DNA of 64,000 nucleotides from Sipunculus nudus (taxonomy: Eukaryota > Annelida > Sipuncula > Golfingiida > Sipunculidae), in NCBI GenBank assembly GCA_026874595.1, contig CM049310.1, positions 55,059,058 through 55,123,057 on the forward strand, written 5' to 3'. The notes beneath the pieces were generated by a model. The model saw only the letters and a list, made by a program, of their open reading frames with translations. It had not been told where the DNA came from and did not search any database. A program made the position numbers and the translations under genes. Shown piece by piece: positions 12,385 through 25,100 of this stretch. Numbering within the stretch: position 1 is the first letter of the stretch; every line of letters begins with the position of its first letter.

Positions 12385-12790
12385 TGGTTAGAGGGCAAAC
12401 ATGCAGCATCCATGGGGTGCCATATTATGGGTGAGAACAGAGCTACAGTAGAGTTTCTTCTGATGGGTGACAATGAAATTATAGTATAGAGTCCTCTGAT
12501 GGGTGAAGAAATCACTGATGGACAATGACAGTACTTCTATAGTGCGCCCTCTGCAAGGAAACAATGAAACTACTGTAGGCGCCCTCTGCTGGGCAACAAT
12601 GAAACTACTGTAGAGAGCTCTCTGCTGGGCAACAATGAAACCACTGGAGAGTGCCCTCTTTTGGGGAAAAATGTAACAACTATACAAAGGCATGTTTTAA
12701 ACAACTACAGAGGCCCTTACTTGGCAACAATGAAACAACTAGAAAGCCATCTTTTGGACAGCTATAAAACAACTGTAGCCTAGCAAAGCT
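12385..12790 (-). repeat. Minisatellite of about 42-45 bp with CTCF-like motif, zer1 3' region
   Basis: About eight or nine diverged copies on the plus strand of ACAATGAAACTACTGTAG followed by a CCCTCTGCTGGG-like block. One copy at 12579-12592 reads, on the minus strand, CCAGCAGAGGGCGC, which fits the published CTCF consensus CCASYAGRKGGCRS at every position. Other copies match partly. It begins about 140 bp downstream of the zer1 stop codon. Confidence 0.75.
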
Positions 12791-12926
12791 GACGAATGTA
12801 AAAGTTGTTTCAAGGCTACCCTAATAAATTATTGTATAGTAATATGGACCAGGCCAGTTATTTTCAAGAGAGATATGAAATATCATAAGTGATATCACAC
12901 AGTTAACTGTAGTATTATTAGGTTCA

Positions 12927-13114
12927 TTAATTGTCTCCTGCCTCCGGTAAGGGTGTTGGTGTTGTAGGCGGGTCCTCTTCTTTAAATGCTTCTACCTGAT
13001 CGATGACTCGTTTGGCTAGTTCCTTGATTTTTCTGTAGGGGCGAGGGTCATGCAAAATCTGATACAAGTGATGTAATCCACCCTCCTTCCTCACAAGACT
13101 GCAGTATTTTTTGG
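12927..13114 (-). CDS. ZER1: zer1 last coding exon
   Basis: Codes residues 703-764, starting with a proline split across the junction, then KKYCSLVRKEGG, the counterpart of the vertebrate PDKYCPLLIKEGG stretch. The tail is acidic and proline-rich (EEDPPTTPTPLPEAGDN) and ends at TAA. Acceptor TTAACAG at 13115. Confidence 0.93.
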
Positions 13115-16100
13115 CTGTTAAAGAAAAAGAAAAGGGAATTTCTTTTATTATGCTATTGTTTTACCCTGCAAAAATCAGTTATTCAGATGTAAAAAGATGT
13201 GCAGTTTTCTTCATATTTTAACCTAAGATATATTATCAAATCTATTATTGGTAATAAATAAATTGGTTCTTGGTGCAGGTTCTTTGTTCAATATTTATTT
13301 AAACGAGGGACCCATGGGTCACAGCACTCAGTAGAAGTAAAAACAAGGGACCTATGGGTCACGATGCTCAGCTGTTATATATGATTAAAAAATATTATTT
13401 AGAAATGAGGCCCATGCTGGTTTTGTGTAGTAATAAATATAAGCTGTATTATGAGTTGTTGTTGTTTAGCTTATGCATGATTTTGATAGTACCTTTGGAG
13501 ACAGGGAAGAGGATTGATTTCATTTATTTTATTAACAAATGGAGTACTATTGTCACACAGTTTTTGAGTTGGCCATATACTTATAAGCAGAATATATAAT
13601 ATAAGGGTTTAACTATTAATTAAAAAAAATTACAAATATTGTCCCAAATATAATTTTTATTAAAAATAATAAGAGAATCATATGATTTTTTAAAATGAAA
13701 TATAACTGAAATGATTATTAAAATAATATTAAAGAATATATTCATGAATGCATTCATGAATACATTTTGAAAGTATTTGCACTGGTATTCATATACTTTT
13801 ATTTTTACCTGAATTCCCATTCTTTATGCAAGAAATTTTATAATGGAGTACATAATCATATTCGTATTTAAATACAATTACAAAGTATTCGCACCATGTC
13901 TGGTATTTATTCAGTTTTCACCAAACAATGATGTTGAGAATCCAGAATATACAAAACTCACACATTTAAATAATGATCATAAGTACCTGGTTTTATGGCT
14001 TTTATTTATATTAAAAAATAACTGTAATAAATTCATTTTGGACTAATTTCACATCAATGTACACACTAGACACAGTAGGAATCTAGATTAATATTATCAA
14101 CTGCATCTTTGTCTATCATTAATTTCCATCATATGATCCCTAATGATTAGTAAAGAATGATATGATTTACTTCTTTATCATTAAAATTGAACTGAAAAAT
14201 ACCATAGGTGACTGCATGGTGTTATTTGGAATACGTGACATTCTATCCATCGATACAAGATTCTTATATCATCAGTAACTGCAAGTTAATTTCCTGTTAT
14301 TATAAACTAACAAATTCCTTTTCTATTTTTCTTTAATTTTTTATTAAAAACCAATAAAAATTTATTAATTTATTGTTTATTGTTATGTAGTTGGTTAAAA
14401 CTACTAGATGAGTTGGGTTGGACACCTGGATCAACTGTAGCTGGCTATAAGCTGCCTGGATTCCTGTGTATGCCTCGCCTCAAGCATGCATAATTTGCTG
14501 AAAGTTCAACAAGGTCAACATACAGGTGACTCAAGAAGGGCTTGAGAGAGCCAAAGTCTGACAGGGTCTCATAAAAACATTAATAAAAACTACAATTTTT
14601 GGCCAATTTCTTTCAGCTTTCTAAACTTAAAAGCTGAAATCCTTATGTGTGCATGATATGAAAATTATATCAACAGTGCTCACAGGAAACAAACGTGCCA
14701 TGGTCAAAGTTGGGCAAAATTTAAGTTACTAATTTTACATTTATACTAATAACTTATAAAATTTGAAAAATTCATAACTAATTTTGGGTATTCAATTGAA
14801 TCTTGATTAAATAATGTTAAATCCCTGACAAAAAATCTCTAGCTTCAGCAATCTGCTTGTTAAGGGAGTAAATATATTTCTTGATTTTTTTATAAGGTCC
14901 ATTATGTTTGGGCCCATAACTTAAAACATATACGCAATACTGACATCATTCTGGCATGTGCATAGAGAATGAAAAATATGTATATTATTTATGATTAAAG
15001 TCAGATCAGTGGTTTTGATATTAGGCAGTCTTGAAGTGTAACAATGGGTTTTTAATGGAAAAATGAAGTTTTTCAATAATATCTTGAAGGTATTAAGTCC
15101 TAGTGACCAAATTCTTGGCATGGTAGGGGATTCTGGAGAACTCTAGCTGTATGCCGAATTTAAGGAACTAAGAGCTGAAGCTGGGGAGCTGAGCTCTTGC
15201 AAACTGCATAACACTAGCTTGATGTAAAAAATATGTTACATGGTGCTTGAAAACCTGAATAAAATCTACAGTTTTTGACCAACTGGTTTCAAATTTTTGG
15301 TGTTAACAGTTGAAAAGGTAGCAAAAACATGCTGTGAAAATTAAATCCACAGTACTTACAGGAAAAAAACGTGCCATGGTCAAAGTTGGGCAAAATTTAA
15401 GGTACCAATTTTTTATTTTTATTAATATTTAAAAAAAATTTAAAAGATTTTCATCAAATTTTGGGTATACAATTTAATTTTGATTAATTAAAGTTATATT
15501 ACTGGAAAAAAGGTCCATAGCTTTAACATGTTTTGTGTTAAGTGATAAAATATCTTTCCTGATTTTTTACAAAATGCATTATGTTTGGGTCCATAACTTT
15601 TTTAAATTATATAATACAGACATAATTTCTTAAATGTACATAGGAACTATATAGAGGAATATTTATGGTAAATATGAGGAAAAACAGATGAGTGGTTTTG
15701 ATATTAGGCAGTCCTTAAGTGTGAAAATAGGTTTTTAATAAAAAAATTGAGGTTTTTCCTTAATTTCTCAAAGGAACGAAGTCGAAAAGACCCAGTTTTC
15801 GGCTTGGTAGGAGATCTTGGGGACATCTAACATTATGCCGAATTTTGGATTCCTAGGTCTTGCGGTTTCAAAACGTGCCACCTCTACGGACGGACGGACA
15901 GACGGACGGACGGACAGACGAAGGACAATGGACCACGACTATAGCTCAGATGACTTATAGTCAGCTGAGCTAAAAATTATAGCAAATGCAAAATATGCTG
16001 ATTTCTATTGTAATGTTTTTCATATGTATAAGCATATGAGAAGCTAGAGGAAATGGCCCTCATTCTTGGTTATAGTAAAGTTTAAAATATACTGTGAGAT

Positions 16101-19100
16101 ACTGTTTTGAGATACTGTGATGCATATGAAAAAATTTACAGATGGACAGGCAAGTGGACAGAATGGACTGATACCTTTATTTCACTATCAGGGAAATAAT
16201 GCATTTATGTTTATATTTAGCATATCCACTTTTTCCATTAAAAGTTTTTATCAGATTTATACAAGATTTTTTATCAGGTTTCAAAATGTGCCCTGTTAAT
16301 GGACAGCCGGCCAGATGGACTACGGACAATGGGCCATGACTATAGCTCGCTCAGATGACTTATAGTCAGCTGAACTAAAAACTGTGACTCATTTTGACAT
16401 ATTTTTACCGGTTAGTTAAAATTGGGGGGTGGGTGGGGGGGGGGGGGGGGGTTGGCAATTATAGTCCTCTGACCAAATAAATCATCTATTGTTTTTATCT
16501 CTCTTCAATTCATAAGACACATCAGTGGTGAGAGTTTGGTGACTGAGTCTGAAATTTTTTTGCGTTATTGCACTTACATCATTTAAGCAAAACTGCCTCT
16601 GTGATCTTGAAAAATATGTCAAGGTCATTCATGTTTGTACCTGACCTTGACCTTTACAAAAATGCACTAGTTGTGTGAGTATGGTGACTTTATATCCATT
16701 TGTTTTCAGGTTATTGCCCAATATATATATTAATACTGGATGGATGGTCAGACAGATGGACAGATGGACAGATGCTCACCATTTCTATATCCCCTACCAG
16801 CAGTGCCTTTGGGCACAGACAACCTTTATTCTGAGAAGAGCAAGACAAATATAACAAGCTAAATTAAACAAAATAATTAAGCTACTCACGGTATACATTT
16901 GTCAGATTACACAAGGCCCATACAGCCCAGTGCTGAGCCTGGGGCGTATCAAACACCACCAAAAGTCGGATAATTGGCTCAAAGGATCTGTGAACAAAAA
17001 GCATTTTCAATTAAAAATGTATTAAAAAAATATAAGGTTTCCATGAAATACCATATACATTTGCATTAAAATATAGAAATGATAGGTTCGGTTACCAGTC
17101 TTGTGCAAACTATCACTGCATTGATTTTGAACTATCAAGAAAAGCTTGGGTAAATTACCAACCAAATTGGAAAACGGGGAATTACCAGTATATATTGATA
17201 ATATCTTTGTTTATATTTTATAAAATCTTATCTCTACAGTTTAGGTTCTGCGTGTAATCAAGGATAAAAAACCTTCACGTAACACTGAAAATTGATACAT
17301 CGTGAAAACTCAGCCTCGGGGGAATATGAAGCCAACCACTATATTACCTGTAATTGTTGTTCCTGTCAGCTTTAAAGTTCCAGTTTTACCTAATTAATGT
17401 TCCTGTCAGTGTTAATGTTCCGGTATTACCTGTAATTTATGTTCCTGTCAGCATTAAAGTTCCAGTATTACCTAATTAAAGATCCTGTTGGTGTTAATGT
17501 TCCTGTATTACCTGTAATTTATGTTCCTGTCAGTGTTAAAGTTCCAGTTTTACCTAATTAAAATTCCTGTCAGTGTTAATGTTCTGGTATTACCTGTAAT
17601 TTATGTTCCTGTCAGTGTTTAAGTTCCAGGATTACCCAAGTAATGTTTCTGTCAGTGTTAATGTTCTGGTATTTCCTGTAATTTATGTTCCTGTCAGCAT
17701 TAAAGTTCCAGTATTACCTAATTAAAGATCCTGTTGGTGTTAATGTTCCTGTATTACCTGTAATTTATGTTCCTGTCAGCGTTAAGTTCCAGTATTACCT
17801 AATTAAAGTTCCTGTCAGTGTTAATGTTCCGGTATTACCTGTAATTTATGTTCCTGTCAGCGTTAAAGTTCCAGTATTACCTGATTAAAGTTCCTGTCAG
17901 TGTTAATGTTCTGGTATTACCTGTAATTTATGTTCCTGTCAGCTTTAAAGTTCCAGTATTACCTAATTAAAGTTCCTGTCAGTGTTAATGTTCTGGTATT
18001 ACCTGTAATTTGTTCCTTTCAGCGTTTAAGTTCCAGAATACCTAATTAAAGTTCCTGTCAGTGTTAATGTTCCGATATTACCTGTAATGTATGTTCCTGT
18101 CAGCGTTAAAGTTCCAGTATTACCTAAGTAGAGTTCCTGTCAGTGTTAATGTTATGGTGTTACCTGTATTTAATGATCCTGTCAGTGCAATGTTTCGGAA
18201 TTACCTGTAATTAATGTTCCTGTCAGTGTTAATGTTCTGGTATTACCTGTAATTAATGTTCCTGTCAGCATTAATGTTCCATCGATCCATAGCTTTCTCC
18301 ATCCGTGAAAGGACCTCTTCTCTTGATGGATTGTCTACGTTCCATGCTGATGCTCCGTCAAACGTCATATGAGCGAGGACTCCACAAGCATTGTAAGACA
18401 CCTCAATACCATCACTGGTAGACTCTAACAGGTCACTGGAAAATAGGATATCAATTGATATCAATCACTGAATGAAAACCATTTTTTGAAGGTTATTTTA
18501 TAATACGGGTGTAACAATGCATTAAAAAATCAATGCATTGAATTGCAAGCCCTCCATTAAAGTGTAATCGATTATTGAGTTTTGAATCGATTCATTTATA
18601 TTATTTTTTTTTGCATACATGTACCATCTCAAAGTCCTGCGAGTTCTCAAATTTGTCAAAGCTCTTCATCGCTTTATGCCCTAATTCTACTTTAAATGTT
18701 CACTGTTGGACCACTCTGCTTGCATAGAAACATATATGGTGGCAACAATCAGAGAGAGAACTACATTTTTCTTTTAATTGCTGAAATTTACTTATGTCCA
18801 TTTTGGTAAAATTGCTTTTATTTTTTTATATAATTTGAATTTTACTTCTTTAGTAAGAACTGAATTGAGAAATGGATCAAAGGTAAAGAACCAATAATTG
18901 AATCGATTCAAAGGGTCCCCACAAGTCACAATTTTAACTAGACATTTCTTGGCACCGCAGGTGGCATAGTATCCCCAGACAATTAATCCCCCCCTTTAAG
19001 AATAGGCCCCCCATCTTCAGCAACAATTAATATCAGACCACACTCATAGAAAAGGTCACTCTCACAGAAAAGGTCATGACCCCAATTTCAATATACATCA

Positions 19101-22100
19101 TCCCCTAACCCATGTCTATGTATATGCATAATATGAAAGAAATCTGTCCATAAGTTTTTGACTTATAATGCTCACAGTACTATTAAGTGGCAATGATGGG
19201 GTATTAAATGGCATGAAAACAAGTAAAAGAATAACAGGTGGTGCTATCAGTTTCCGGTACATGACAACACTATCCAAGATCTTCGGTCAAATTGTTTTTG
19301 GACCAATCAATGCATCCCTTATTGAGATATTAATGATTTTGTGTGATTTTCACCATATATGGCAATATTTAAGGTCAAGGCCACTCTCATAGAAAAGGTC
19401 ATGACCCCAATTTAAATAAACATCATCCCATAACCCATATCTTATGTATATGCACAATATGAAAGAAATCTGTCCATTAGGTTTAGACTTATAATGCTCA
19501 CAGTACTGTTAATTAAGTGGCAATGATGGGGTCTGAAATGGCACAAAAACAAGTAAAAGAATAACAGGTGGCGCCAACTGTTTCCAGTACATGACAATAC
19601 TATCCAAGATCTTCAATCAAGTTGATTTTTGGACCAATCCATGCATCCCTTATTGAGATATTAATGATTTTGTGTAATTTTCACCATATATGGCAATATT
19701 CAAGGTCAAGGCCACTCTAATAGGAAAGGTCATGACCCTAATATATATATACATCATCCCATAACCCATGTCTATGTATATGCATAATATGAAAGAAATC
19801 TGTCCATTAGTTTTTGACTAATAATGCTCACAGTACTGTTAAGTGGCAATGATGGAGGTATTAAACGGCACGAAAACAAGTAAAAGAATAACAGGTGGCG
19901 CCAACTGTTTCCGGTACATGACAATACTATCCAAGATCTTCAATCAAGTTGATTTTTGGACCAATCCATGCATCCCTTATTGAGATATTAATGATTTTGT
20001 GTAATTTTCACCATATATGGCTATATTCAAGGTCAAGGCCACTCTAATAGGAAAGGTCATGACCCCAATATATATATATACATCATCCCATAACCCATGT
20101 CTATGTATATGCATAATATGAAAGAAATCTGTCCATTAGCTTTTTACTTATAATGCTCACAGTACTGTTAAGTGGCAATGATAGGGGTATTAAACGGCAC
20201 AAAAACAAGTAAAAGAATAATAGGTGGCGTCACCTGTTTCAGGTACATGACATTACTATCCAAGATCTTCGGTCAAGTTGATTTTTTGGACCAACCATGC
20301 ATCCCTTATTGAGAAATTAATAATTGATTTTGGGATCAATCCATGCAAGATTTCTTGAGATATTTAAGAATTTGTGTGATTTTCCCCAAAATTGGACCTA
20401 TTCAAGGTCAAGGTCACTCTCACCGAAAAGGTCATGACCCCAATTTCAATATACATCATCCCCTAACCCATGTCTATGTATATGCATAATATGAAAGAAA
20501 TCTATCCATTAGTTTTTGACTTATAATGCTCACAGTACTATTAAGTGGCAATGATGGGGTATTAAATGGCACGAAAACAATAAAAGAATAACAGGTGGTG
20601 CCACAGGTACATGACAACACTATCCAAGATCTTCGGTCAAATTGATTTTTTGACCAATCAATGCATCCCTTATTGAGATATTAATGATTTTGTGTGATTT
20701 TCACCATATATGGCAATATTTAAGGTCAAGGCCACTCTCATAGAAAAGGTCATGACCCCAATTTAAATAAACATCATCCCATAACCCATATCTATGTATA
20801 TGCATAATATGAAAGAAATCTCTCCATTAGGTTTAGACTTATAATGCTCACAGTACTGTTAATTAAGTGGCAATGATGGGGTCTTAAACGGCACAAAAAC
20901 AAGTGAAAGAATAACAGGTGGCGCCAACTGTTTCCGGTACATGACAATACTATCCAAGATCTTCGATCAAGTTGATTTTTGGACCAATTCATGCATCCCT
21001 TATTGAGATATTAATGATTTTGTGTAATTTTCACCATATATGGCTATATTCAAGGTCAAGGCCACTCTAATAGGAAAGGTCATGACCCTAATATATATAT
21101 ACATCATCCCATAACCCATGTCTATGTATATGCATAATATGAAAGAAATCTGTCCATTAGTTTTTGACTTATAATGCTCACAGTACTGTTAAGTGGCAAT
21201 GATGGAGGTATTAAACGGCACAAAAACAAGTAAAAGAATAACAGGTGGCGCCACCTGTTTCCAGTCCATGACGATACTATCCAAGATCTTCGATCAAGTT
21301 GATTTTTGGACCAATCCATGCATCCCTTATTGAGATATTAATGATTTTGTGTAATTTTCACCATATATGGCTATATACAAGGTCAAGGCCACTCTAATAG
21401 GAAAGGTCATGACCCCAATATATATATATACAACATCACATAACCCATGTCTATGTATATGCATAATATGAAAGAAATCTGTCCATTAGTTTTTTACTTA
21501 TAATGCTCACAGTACTGTTAAGAGGCAATGATAGGGGTATTAAATGGCACAAAAACAAGTAAAAGAATAACAGGTGGCGCCACCTGTTTCTGGTACATGA
21601 CATTACTATCCAAGATCTGCGGTCAAGTTGATTTTTGGACCAATCCATGCATCCCTTATTGAGAAATTAATGATTTTGTGTGATTTTTACCATATATGGC
21701 AATATTCAAGGTCAAGGCCACTCTCATAGAAAAGGTCATGACCCCAATTTAAATGTACATCATCCTATAACCCATATCTATGTATATGCATAATATAAAA
21801 GAAATCTGTCCACAAGTTTTTTTACTTATAATGCTCACAGTACTGTCAAGTAGCAATTTTATGGGTATTAAAAGGCATGAAAACAAGTAAAGAATAATAG
21901 GTGGTGCCACCAGTTTCTGGAACATGACAACCCTATCCATGATCTTCCATCAACTTGATTTTGGGATCAATCCATGCAAGATTTCTTGAGATATTTAAGA
22001 ATTTGTGTGATTTTCCCCAAAATTGGACCTATTCAAGGTCAAGGACACTCTCCTAGTCAAGGTCATGACCTCATTTTAAATGAGCGTCGTCCTCTCACCC

Positions 22101-25100
22101 ATATCTATACATATACCAAGTTTGGTAAAGATCCATGAAATATTTTTTGAGTTATGCGCCAACAAGATTTATATGCTGAAAAAAAAATACATGAATGAAC
22201 AGCCCGAAGGACCAAGAAGGCAGCGTTTTAGTCCGATGAGACTGACATCATCGCTGATATCAGACTATAAACCACTACCTTTTATTACCTTTACACATGG
22301 AAAACCTGGGACTTTCTTTCCCAAGATGACTCCGATATAGGTCTACTGCATCCTTTTATTATCTCAACCTATCCACAGGTGGAGGTATTTGTTTTTTAAT
22401 GATTTAATACCCAGTATGGATATACATATAAAAATTCAGGTCAGTGACTGTGATAACCACAGTAGAAACCTGAATTTCTTTTTGTTTTCACGTGTTTTTT
22501 GCCCCAAAATTTAAGATATGAAACTCCAATGTACTGTGGCTGTCTTCTTATTTGCGGTGGTTTCAAATTCGCCATATTCACGGTCGCTCTCTGACCGTGA
22601 AATTGAAACCACGCAGTTCTGAATGCATATAAACCAGGACATGATCGTTATTTTCAGAGGCTGTCAATAGTTGGCTACAGTTGAGATTTATCTTCAGCTA
22701 TGTAGTGATGTCCATTGAGCCTGGTGCATATACTTTAGGTGATTCGGGGAGAATAAAATGGCCCATTTAAAATAATATCGGTCGGCTTAGATGCAAAAAC
22801 AGTGACCCTGTGCAGGGATGTGCTGACCCGGTGGGTGCGCCTGACAGTTTTTCCTGCCCTCGGGCATATGACTGGAGTCTGGAAAGTGTCAATGCCTGCC
22901 GGGCAGTAATATTTAACAAGGGACCCATGGGTCACGGCGCTCAGCTGATCGTGATTGGACTATAAATGTTTCTTCACTGTGATACTATATCGAGTCGATA
23001 AAGCTTATGAATATCATGTACATGTTGGGCTATTATAAAGGAATGTAATGTAATATGTGAGTAAATGATAAATGAAATTACCTGACTGATGGATTAATAG
23101 AGTCAAATAAAGTGGTCTATTTTTTATTTATTTAGGAGGGGTTGAAAATTGTGATATATTTGAGCAAATATGAATGCAATGACAGCAGTAATAAGCAGTA
23201 GTAGAATGATGATAAGGCTATTTGTTGAAGGATCTAAAGTGTATGGTAGTCTGCAAGAGTTCAATTTGACAGATATGATGTTATGATTAACTATGCTGAT
23301 GAAGTGATTTATGAATATGTGACTGTATGACACAATATCTCTTTAGTCTTGACAAGGTACATTATTGTGATGCCCACAATGTCTACATATTACACAATAT
23401 TGACATAATTTCTTCCATGTACATAGGTACCAATGGACGAATAGTTATACAAAATATTAAAGTATGAATATATCTGATTCATCTTGTTCTTGCTTACTGA
23501 GGCTGACTTTGGGATGGGGTTCGGAGAAGGGAAAAGTGAGGGCAGCACGAAGGTGGATGTAGAAATATTCTATTGTAATGTTTTTCATTTATATAAGAAT
23601 ATGAAAATCTATGAGGAAAGGGGCCCTCCTACTTGGTTATAGTAAAGTTCTAAATATATGATTGCAAACTAATACTCTGACAAGACTGTCATGAAGAAAA
23701 ACAGTAAAAGTTTTGAGATACTGTGTTGCATACGAAAATTTACAGATGGACAGGCAGGTGGACAGAATGGACTAATACCTTTATTTCACTTTCAAGAGAA
23801 TAATGCATTTAAGTTTATATATAATCCTATATTTTTTAAGCAGATCCACTTTTTCCATTAAGAAGTTTTTATCTGAATCATTTTTTTATTTACAGGTTTA
23901 TAAATTTTTAATTAAAAAACCTGAAAATATAAGTTAAAATATTAGAATTGTTGCAAAAGTTGCAATCATTATATATACAGAGTAAAAAACATTGGGTCAT
24001 ATTATGCATACACATATATTTTATTATTTTTAAATCATAAATGTTTAAACTGATTTTAAAAGAAAATAATGCCACAACATGTCATCTACAAGAATATTCC
24101 TTGAATCATTATTAAAAAGTTTTGCACATTGGAGTTTTCAGGACATGCTTAATTTTATTCACCAAAATAAAATAAAAGTAAATTTGATAAAATAAAACAT
24201 CTTTTCAAATAAAGTATACACACTGTTGGTTGAATGAGGGACAAACAATATCATTGTGCTAATTACTATCCCAGTTTTAATTAATTACTGGAATTAATAG
24301 TCAATTTCACACATGGTGAAGTTTTTACTCTTCTGAAGTAAGGAATTACTTATCTAATGAACATCCACACTTTCACAGCAATACACCACTTTGTGGACAC
24401 AATTAAATGTACACTTTAATCATTGTAACCCTGGTGGTTCAATACAAAATCTAAAATGTAGCATGTCCAAGAATAAAATAAAATACAGAAAAATTATAAC
24501 ATTCATCTAGTTTATGCACCAGCTGGGGGGGGGGGGATGAGTGCAAGGCAGAGGGGAAGCCTGCTAGTAGTGGCCAAGCTGGGCCAAGGCAAGCTGCCTG
24601 GGGTGGGTTACATAATGCAAGTGAAGGCTGTACTACTAGGTGGGCTAGATGTAAACAACACTTGACATGGTGTATGAAAACATGAATAAAAGCTATTCAT
24701 TCCAATCAATTTCTTTTGAAAGTTCAGATTTTAAAAGATTAAATCCTTATGCATATATGCTGGGAAAATTAAATCAACAGTGCCAAAGTTGGACAAAATT
24801 TAAGGTATTGATTTTTTATTTATGCTAATAACTTGAAAAATTTGCAAAATTCAGATCTAATTTTGGGTAAACAATTGAATCTTGATTAAATAAAGTTATA
24901 TTCCTGAAAAAAAGTCTCTAGGTTCAGCAATTCTCATGTTAGGTGAGTAAATATATTTCCTGATTTTTAAAAAAATTGCATTATGTTTTGGCCCATAACT
25001 TCAAAATAATACCCAATACTGACCTAATTTTTGGTATGTTCATAGAAAATGTATAAAAGAATGTGAATACTAAATACGATCAAAAACAGATCAGTGGTTT

